Assembly (NCBI GenBank): GCA_040756655.1
Contig: JBFLYN010000028.1
Location: forward strand, 1 to 46,269
DNA: 46,269 nucleotides
Source: JBFLYN01 sp040756655
GTDB taxonomy: Bacteria; Bacillota; Sulfobacillia; UBA8153
Direction of reading: 5' to 3'
Part shown: positions 40,650 to 46,269 of the stretch, one piece after another
Layout of the letters: every line of letters begins with the position of its first letter
How positions within the stretch are numbered: the first letter of the stretch is position 1
Notes under the pieces: model-generated
Seen by the model: only the letters and a program-made list of their open reading frames with translations
Told to the model about the DNA's origin: nothing
The model's database searches: none
Translations under genes and position numbers: made by a program

Positions 40650-41461
40650 CTTACTGGCACCAGCCCTTCCTTCCTGACCATGGCTTGCCCTTCGGCGCTG
40701 AGGACAAAATCGATATAGGCCTTTACCAGGCCTTCTGGAGCCTGCGGCGTAAGGTAGATGAAGGGCCGCGACACTACATATTTCCCGGCCAGCACGTTAT
40801 CTATGGTGGGACTCACCCCGTCTATGGCCACGGCCTTGACTTCCGGGGTCAGCCCGGCCAAGGAGACATAGCCAACAGCATCCCGGGTGGTAGATACCGT
40901 GGTCCTGACGGCGCCGGTGCTGTTTTGGACTATGGCCCGGTCCGACAGCTGGTCTTTCCCCATGACCAGTTCAACGAAGACCCCCAAGGTACCGGACCCG
41001 GCTTCGCGGTTTACCAGTACGATGGCACGGTCCGGCCCACCCACGTCCTTCCAGCTGGCCAGCCGACCGGCAAAAATCGCCTGCACTTGGGCCGAAGTCA
41101 GTTCCCTCACCGGGTTTGAAGGGTGGACGATGATGGCGATGGCGTCGCGGGCGATAACCGTCTCGTGGAGGCCCTTTTCCTCGGGCTTCAGTTCACGCGA
41201 CGACTGCCCGATGTCAGCGGCTCTCTCCCGAGCGGCCTTAACCCCCGCCGTGGATCCCCCGCCCTGGACGTTGATGCGGACGCCCGGGTTTAACTCCATG
41301 AACCGCTGGGACAGCACCTCGGAAAGGGGCTGGACGGAAGTGGACCCGGCCACGGTGATGGTTCCCAGATGCCCGCCGGGCGGGGCGGCTTTTCCACAAC
41401 CGGCCAGGACCAGGGCGGCAATCACTACCAAGAGGAGCCGAAATCGGCTTGTACAAAGCAT
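40646..41461 (-). CDS. pstS: Phosphate-binding lipoprotein PstS
   Basis: This 271-residue lipoprotein has a signal peptide with LVLAGC lipobox (lipidated Cys at residue 22), followed by the PstS phosphate-binding regions GTITVAGSTSVQPLSEVLSQRF, NVQGGGSTAGVKAARERAADIGQSSREL, VLVNREAGSGTLGVF and VGYVSLAGLTPEVKAVAIDGV. It captures phosphate outside the membrane and delivers it to PstCA. ATG 41461 is 11 bases after GGAGG. A Pho box with TTTACA repeats lies upstream, so PhoP control is expected. Confidence 0.93.
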   Translation of the reverse strand: MLCTSRFRLLLVVIAALVLAGCGKAAPPGGHLGTITVAGSTSVQPLSEVLSQRFMELNPGVRINVQGGGSTAGVKAARERAADIGQSSRELKPEEKGLHETVIARDAIAIIVHPSNPVRELTSAQVQAIFAGRLASWKDVGGPDRAIVLVNREAGSGTLGVFVELVMGKDQLSDRAIVQNSTGAVRTTVSTTRDAVGYVSLAGLTPEVKAVAIDGVSPTIDNVLAGKYVVSRPFIYLTPQAPEGLVKAYIDFVLSAEGQAMVRKEGLVPVR

Positions 41462-41510
41462 GCAGATCACATCCTCCGAGTGTTCTTCTGTATCGAGTCT
41501 ATCGGGGTTG

Positions 41511-41550
41511 TGTAAAGGCAGTGGTGAGGTCTATGTAAAGGACGTGTAAA
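41511..41550 (-). promoter_or_regulatory. Pho box (PhoP-binding repeats) before pstS
   Basis: On the minus strand TTTACA occurs at 41550-41545, 41539-41534 and 41516-41511. The first two are 11 bp apart (period of one helical turn), the third 23 bp further, as in Firmicute PhoP-binding sites (TTnACA repeats). It lies between phoR and pstS, so phosphate starvation can activate pst. Confidence 0.83.
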
Positions 41551-41554
41551 GGTC

Positions 41555-43324
41555 TCAGGAGGACGGGGGGAGATGATTGGGGAGGACCAGGCAGAATACG
41601 GTGTGGCCCGGGCGGCTCTCCACGGTGACCCGGCCGCCATGGGCCTGGGCGATGTGCTTGACTATGGCCAGTCCGAGGCCGGTGCCGGGTTGCCGGGAGC
41701 TGCGGGAACGGTCCACCCGGTAGAAGCGCTCGAAAATGCGCGGGAGATCGGACCCCGGGATGCCAGGGCCGTCGTCGGCCACCTGAACCCAGGCATGGTT
41801 CTCACTGGACCCGGCCGAGAGTTCCACCCGGCCGCCCGGTCTACCATACTTGATGGCGTTATCCACCAGGTTTCTCACGGCTTGTTCCAGCTGATGGACA
41901 TCACCCCATACCTCCGCCGGACCATCCTGAGCGGGGGGCACCAGAGTGATACCGGCTTCGGCGGCCTGGTGGAGGAGACGTTGGCAAACCCCCCTGGCCA
42001 GCGACGCCAGGTCGAGGGGTTCCAGCACCGGCCGCCAGGCGCCGGATTCCAAGCGCGAGAGTTCCAGGAGGTCTTCGATAAGGCGGGAAAGCCGGCTTGA
42101 CTCCTGGTAGATGATGCCGGCAAATTCCCGCACTTCCCCGACGGGGGCGTCCATGTTAAGAAGAGTTTCGGCAAAACCCTGGACGGCGGTGATCGGGGTC
42201 CTCAACTCGTGAGAGACGTTGGCGACGAATTCCGAACGCAGTTGTTCAAGACGCCGTAGCTCAGTGGTGTCGTACATCAAGACCAGGTAACCAGCCCCGG
42301 GGCCACCCGGGAGAGGGGTGACAGTGACGTCCACGTGGCGCGGCCGGGGGAGGGCCAGCTGGACTTCCCGCCGCACGACCTGACTGCTTTCCATGGCCTG
42401 GTCCACCAGGGAGATGACCTCCAGGTCCCGCATGACTTCCAAGTAGCCTTTGCCCGTGAGGCCGCGGCTCCCCAGGCCCAGAAAGCTGCCGGCGGCGAAG
42501 TTGGCCAGTATCACCTGCCCGGACGGGTCCAGGAACAGCACCCCACTGGACATGGCCTCCAGCATCGCTTCCAGGCGCCTTCTACCGGCCGTGGTCTGAT
42601 CGATGTAGGCCTCCAACGAGCCGGCCATGTGGTTGATGGTAGACGCCAACACCTCCAGCTCATCTGCGGTGTGACCGTGGACGCGTGCTTGCAGGTCGCC
42701 GGCGGCGATCCTGCGGGCGATCCCGGTCATCTCTTCCACTGGACGGGCAATGCGCCCGGCAACTTGGACGCTGAGCGCCGATGCCGCCAGTACCGCCGGT
42801 AACAGGCACGCCATGATGGTCCAGATGAGGCGGCGCATGGCGGCGCCCACCGAAGAAAGCGGTACGGCCACCCGGACGACGCCGAGCACCCGGGGGCCAT
42901 CATCCACTCGCACCGCCACGTACAGCATGTCCATGCGCGAGGTCGTACTGTACCGGGTGGCATACCCGGTCCCGGCCAAGAGCGCGTCGCGGACCTCCGG
43001 CCTTTCCCCGTGGGACTCCATGGTGGCGGCGTCTTGTTGGGTGTCGGCCAAGACCGTCCCACCGGGTGCCATGACCGTCACGCGAGTGCCGTGCTCTCGA
43101 AACACCCGGTCGAGGTCTCTTGAGAAGTCGGGAAGCATTCCCGTTCCTAGTCCATCCGCCACCACATGAGAAAGCAGGCGTGCCTCAACGGTGCAGCGCT
43201 CCACCAGGGCGGCAATGGCCTGGCGGCGCAAGGAGACGGCCATGGCCGCACCGATGATGGCTGCGGTCACTACGGCCAGCGTCACGTAACTCAGGAACAA
43301 CCTGCGGCGGATACCCCGGGGCAT
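41555..43324 (-). CDS. phoR: Phosphate sensor histidine kinase PhoR
   Basis: This 589-residue membrane sensor has two N-terminal helices (RLFLSYVTLAVVTAAIIGAAMAVSL and IWTIMACLLPAVLAASALSV) flanking an extracytoplasmic domain. A HAMP domain, then PAS (LEAMLEAMSSGVLFLDPSGQVILANFAA), HisKA with the H-box VANVSHELRTPITAVQGFAETL, and the ATPase core (NLVDNAIKYGRPGGRV, DDGPGIPGSDLPRIFERFYRVD, GTGLGLAIVKHI) follow. ATG 43324 overlaps phoP's TGA (TGATG). It phosphorylates PhoP when phosphate is low. Confidence 0.93.
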   Translation of the reverse strand: MPRGIRRRLFLSYVTLAVVTAAIIGAAMAVSLRRQAIAALVERCTVEARLLSHVVADGLGTGMLPDFSRDLDRVFREHGTRVTVMAPGGTVLADTQQDAATMESHGERPEVRDALLAGTGYATRYSTTSRMDMLYVAVRVDDGPRVLGVVRVAVPLSSVGAAMRRLIWTIMACLLPAVLAASALSVQVAGRIARPVEEMTGIARRIAAGDLQARVHGHTADELEVLASTINHMAGSLEAYIDQTTAGRRRLEAMLEAMSSGVLFLDPSGQVILANFAAGSFLGLGSRGLTGKGYLEVMRDLEVISLVDQAMESSQVVRREVQLALPRPRHVDVTVTPLPGGPGAGYLVLMYDTTELRRLEQLRSEFVANVSHELRTPITAVQGFAETLLNMDAPVGEVREFAGIIYQESSRLSRLIEDLLELSRLESGAWRPVLEPLDLASLARGVCQRLLHQAAEAGITLVPPAQDGPAEVWGDVHQLEQAVRNLVDNAIKYGRPGGRVELSAGSSENHAWVQVADDGPGIPGSDLPRIFERFYRVDRSRSSRQPGTGLGLAIVKHIAQAHGGRVTVESRPGHTVFCLVLPNHLPPSS

Positions 43325-44016
43325 CACTGGCACCTCTCGAGCTTGTAGCCTACCCCGCGAACGGTCAGCAGGTACCGCGGGTTTTTCGCATCGGCTTCGA
43401 TCTTGTTGCGTACGTTGCTTATGTGCATGTCCACCAAGCGAGTCTCACCAGCAAACTCGTATCCCCAGACCTGGTCCAGGATCTGTTCCCGGGAAAACAC
43501 CTTTCCTGCATGGCGGGCTAAGAAAGCCAGGAGTTCGAACTCCCGGGGAGTGAGGGTGACAAAACTGCCATCGACGGCTACCGTGTACTCGTCCAAGTTG
43601 ATAACCAGCGGTCCAAAGCGGAGTATTTGACCAGACGCAACTACAGCACCGTTGGTCCGGCGCAAGACTGAGCGGACCCGAGCCACTAGTTCCCGGGGGC
43701 TGAAGGGCTTGGCCATGTAGTCGTCTGCCCCCAGCTCCAAACCAAGCACCCGGTCGATTTCTTCACCCCGGGCGGTGAGCATGATGATGGGCGTAGCGAT
43801 ACCCTGCAGGCGGAGCCTCCGGCATACTTCCAGGCCGTCCAAACCGGGCAACATAAGGTCGAGTACGATCAGGTCGGGCCGCTCCTGCTCAGCTATGGAA
43901 AGGGCAGTGACGCCGTCGTACGCCCGCACGGTCCGGTATCCGGCCTGTTCCAGGCCATAGGTAACCAGGCGGACTATGGACTCCTGGTCATCCACCACGA
44001 GGATGGTCTGGGCCAA
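43324..44016 (-). CDS. phoP: Phosphate response regulator PhoP (OmpR family)
   Basis: This 230-residue protein has an N-terminal receiver domain (ILVVDDQESIVRLVTYGLEQ; phosphoacceptor Asp53 in DLIVLDLMLPGLDG; MLTARGEEIDRVLGLELGADDYMAKPFSPRELVARVRSVLRR with the conserved Lys) and a C-terminal OmpR-type winged helix (LTPREFELLAFLARHAGKVFSREQILDQVWGYEFAGETRLVDMHISNVRNKIE). It binds Pho boxes. TTG 44016 follows GGGAGGTGG. It is the first gene of the phoP-phoR-pstSCAB-phoU set. Confidence 0.94.
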   Translation of the reverse strand: MAQTILVVDDQESIVRLVTYGLEQAGYRTVRAYDGVTALSIAEQERPDLIVLDLMLPGLDGLEVCRRLRLQGIATPIIMLTARGEEIDRVLGLELGADDYMAKPFSPRELVARVRSVLRRTNGAVVASGQILRFGPLVINLDEYTVAVDGSFVTLTPREFELLAFLARHAGKVFSREQILDQVWGYEFAGETRLVDMHISNVRNKIEADAKNPRYLLTVRGVGYKLERCQ

Positions 44017-44416
44017 GCTGTTCCACCTCCCATCTACACCGTACCCCGGGGATTTCGCAAAGTCAACGGGGTGTTCCTGCCATTGCCGTGCGCCTGCCGT
44101 GCGCCGGCAGGCTGGGGCAGGTGTCTTTCCAGAAGAGGAAGGAGTTCATGCATCCTTCCCGAAAGTGGTGATGCATGGTGGGCCCCGCCGGGGAAAGAAC
44201 GTCGTGGTGGTACAGGTCCGAAGGAGCATTGCTTCGCTGCTTCACCAGTAGAGATGTACCTGCCAGGTTCCACCCGCCGGTGGGAAACACGCGCTACCGG
44301 GAACCCAGATGGAGCCCGACATCGTGGCCATAACTCTGCATACCGGGGTATCCATATCACTCAGGTGAACCCCATATCTAGGGGTCGCAACTGGAAACGA
44401 CAACGCCACCATGGGG
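44017..44416. other. Gap between phoP and IS1595, with inverted repeat
   Basis: About 400 bp without a supported gene; open frames here have no domain. CATGCATC at 44147-44154 and GATGCATG at 44170-44177 form an 8-bp inverted repeat with a 15-bp spacer. The phoP promoter should be in this region, but I see no clear -35/-10 or Pho box. Confidence 0.5.
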
Positions 44417-45294
44417 CTAGTCAACCATCTTCTTGTAGGTCACCGGGTCAACCTGAACAGCCTGCTGAACGAGGCGGTAAGACAGCTTACCCCGGCTCCT
44501 GGAGGTTCGGCGATTGAAGCGGAAGGTGTATTCGTCCAGATAGTAATCAAGGTGATCCGGAGAGACGGACCCCTGGTGCGTGCTCAAGATCCAGCGCTTC
44601 ACAAGCCCGGTGACCCGATGCACTCTCGGCAGTAGTCTGGTAGCAGCATCCTTGCCTTTGCCTCTCAAGACCTTCACCTGATGCCCATAGCCGAGCGTGT
44701 CCTCGGCAGCATAACTCCCCCATCCGTCCGTAATGATCGTGCTCCCCGGCTCGATGGTGTCCTGGATGAACGGCACAAGGCTTGCAACAGAGGCATCTGA
44801 AATGTGGCGCATGCGGATGCGGCCAATGTGCCCCGGACCTGGGCAGCGATGACCACCAGCATCTTCCAATGGGTCTGGCGACCCCGGACACCTTCCTCCT
44901 TGCCGCCGATGAGCGTCTCACCCACCTCGATCTCACCGCTGAGGCGATCTCGGCCTGGCGGGACCATTGCCCTACGCAGCTTGTGGAGCCAGGTCCACGC
45001 CGTCTGGTAACTGCCCAGGCCTAGTGCCCGTTGTAGGCTGGCGGCACTGACCCCAGTCTTTTCGGTGACGTGCCACATGGCCCGGAACCACATCTGAAGA
45101 GGCTTGCGGGTGTCCTGAAAGATAGTGCCGGCCGTGATAGAGGTCTGGCGATGGCAAGCGGCACACTCATAAAGCCCCCGTGCCAAGGGAAATGCCTTGT
45201 CGGAATCACAGCGGGGGCAGCGGAATCCGTCCGGCCACCGTAGCAAGGCGAGGTAGTCCCGGCATGCCTCTTCGGTGGCGAACATTCGCTCCAA
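44417..45294 (-). pseudogene. IS1595 family transposase, frameshifted
   Basis: The N-terminal zinc ribbon (GFRCPRCDSDKAF, YECAACHRQTS) and TAGTIFQDTRKPLQMWF are typical of IS1595 transposases. The first catalytic motif (usually VDETYIGGK) reads VGETLIGGK, so the catalytic Asp is replaced by Gly. Near 44828-44834 a base is lost in a G run, and the rest (IISDGWGSY-like IITDGWGSYAAEDTLGYGH, HLDYYLDEYTFRFNRRTSRSRGKLSYRLVQQ) continues in another frame to the stop at 44417. The start region is also damaged: an ATG at 45327 is followed directly by TAG. The transposase is inactive by at least two lesions. Confidence 0.82.
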
Positions 45295-45427
45295 CTCCGG
45301 GAGGGTCTTCGGATAAATTTCGATAACTGAATACTACATAGTGTCAACTAGTGTCAACCTGAGTCAAGTGGATACCCCAGCTCTGCATACTGGCATCCAG
45401 CACCGAACCGGGAAGGAGCATGTTAGA

Positions 45428-45782
45428 TTGAGCGATACCAGCAAAGACAAGGTACTGCAGTACGATCTTGTCCACGTCTGGCACCCCCCTGAGTCAGCAC
45501 TCGCAGTTCGCGGCCAGGCCGCCTATGGTCATCGACGGCGCCTGGGGAGCCACGGTGGTTGACGCTGAAGGGAACGAGTATGTGGATACCATGACCGGCC
45601 TGTGGTGTGTGAACATCGGCTACAGCCAGCAGGCCGTGGGCGATGCCGCAGTAGAGCAGCTGTGTTGCCTCCCCTACTACCCGCATACCCCCGCCAATGA
45701 GCCTGCGGCCCTTTTTGCCCAGGAACTCACCCGGGTCCTGGGCGGGGATCTCAAGCGCATGTACTTCACTAAGGTCTTGTAG
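45428..45782 (+). pseudogene. Class III aminotransferase, 5' part, frameshifted and truncated
   Basis: TTG 45428 after AAGGAG opens an N-terminus typical of omega-amino acid:pyruvate or aspartate-type aminotransferases (YDLVHVWHP). One extra C in the CCCCCC run near 45487 shifts the frame; the correct continuation is SQHSQFAARPPMVIDGAWGATVVDAEGNEYVD and TGLWCVNIGYSQQAVGDAA, LPYYPHTPANEPAA, LTRVLGGDLKRMYFT. At the point where NSGSEANE should follow (about 45769-45771), unrelated DNA begins and a stop appears. About 75% of the enzyme, including the PLP lysine region, is gone. Confidence 0.8.
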
Positions 45783-46269
45783 TTCTTCTGGTAGGTGCTT
45801 CCATACTTAAAAGGAACATGGCCCGGTCGCCTCGCAAGGTGTTGTTGCAACAAACATCCTGAGGGAGGCACGGACCATACTCAAACCCAGTATACCGCAG
45901 ACCAGGAGCCTGGACAAGAATTGGCAAGTGTTGTTTGGAGATTGCGTAGACCGGTTTGCTCTTGTACCTGAGCCGGCCTCAGCGTCACCATTTCCGGCAC
46001 CTGATTCTCACATGATCTTGTGGGTAGGGGTACATACCATCAACCAGTTGACCGAAGTTCAGCGGTACCTGTGGCAGCGCGACCAGAGCAATGTTAACCG
46101 CTTTGTCAACTGAGCTCCCTGGAAGCCCGCCTGGTTGCGGCAGACCCCATGGCAATGGGTGCTGGAACACGTTGGTGCAGTTCTCCCAGCTCCGTATCGC
46201 GATACCACCAGTGCCCTGGTTACCGGTTAGCTGGTGATCGATGATACGGTCGTGAGGAAGACCGGCCAG
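45783..46269 (+). mobile_element. IS701-like element remnant, cut by window edge
   Basis: The DNA that interrupts the aminotransferase carries a transposase-like frame from about 45877 (GAGGGAGG before it, start codon ATA rather than ATG): SLDKNWQVLFGDCVDRFAL, QRYLWQRDQSNVNRFVN, then a TGA at 46111-46113, WVLEHVGAVLPAPYRDTTSALVTG, a TAG at about 46228, and LVIDDTVVRKTG, which resembles the first DDE motif (IDDTVLPK) of IS701-type transposases. Start and two sense codons are mutated, so this copy is dead. The element runs past the right window edge. Confidence 0.55.

Noticed and set aside
1..46269. CRISPR arrays and tRNA genes
   Set aside because: No regularly spaced repeats and no tRNA-like TPsiC arm sequence were seen on either strand.

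Overview
The window looks like chromosomal DNA from a GC-rich, spore-forming, anaerobic member of the Clostridia (Moorella/Desulfotomaculum-type Firmicutes). The evidence is a proline T-box leader on proC, an Rrf2 regulator with cluster cysteines, a YkvI-type transporter, a three-gene acyl-CoA dehydratase activase set, a tungstate ABC transporter, selenium-dependent molybdenum hydroxylase maturation genes, TTG and GTG starts with strong Shine-Dalgarno sites, and ISLre2, IS1182 and IS1595 relics. I cannot name the genus.

Left part (1-11.6 kb). Two ISLre2 ends lie in register 455 bp apart. They are followed by a D-cysteine desulfhydrase-like gene coupled to a QueG-like iron-sulfur protein, a broken membrane gene, and a tautomerase/SCP2/metallo-hydrolase trio. 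On the minus strand, feoA and a feoB naturally split in two run into xdhC-yqeB-yqeC, the maturation genes for selenium-dependent molybdenum hydroxylases. A divergent DtxR/MntR-type regulator shares a palindrome-bearing intergenic region with feoA.

Middle (11.6-33 kb). This part holds an M81 (MlrC) metallopeptidase, a DUF421 protein, a frameshifted HTH-Uma2 gene, a dead IS1182 element, and tupBC behind a probable Moco/Tuco riboswitch with a terminator. Next come T-box-proC, an MFS exporter, a Spy-like secreted protein, a TusA-like protein, and a group that looks like spore-envelope genes: a CAP-domain protein, a Cys/Pro-rich protein behind a sigma-K-like promoter, and a Pro-rich partner. Rrf2, a ferredoxin-type protein, mgtE, CvpA, NUDIX, YkvI, EamA and DUF134 genes follow, and a 31-residue membrane peptide.

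Right part (33-46 kb). A coupled three-gene activase cassette is followed by a NapH-like ferredoxin behind a CsoR/CstR-like operator. After it lies the complete phosphate regulon phoP-phoR-pstS-pstC-pstA-pstB-phoU (minus strand) with a repeated TTTACA Pho box. The window ends in a decayed IS1595, a class III aminotransferase gene cut by another element, and an IS701-like relic. Housekeeping genes are intact, while accessory and transposase genes carry frameshifts and nonsense codons, which suggests real gene decay rather than uniformly poor sequence.
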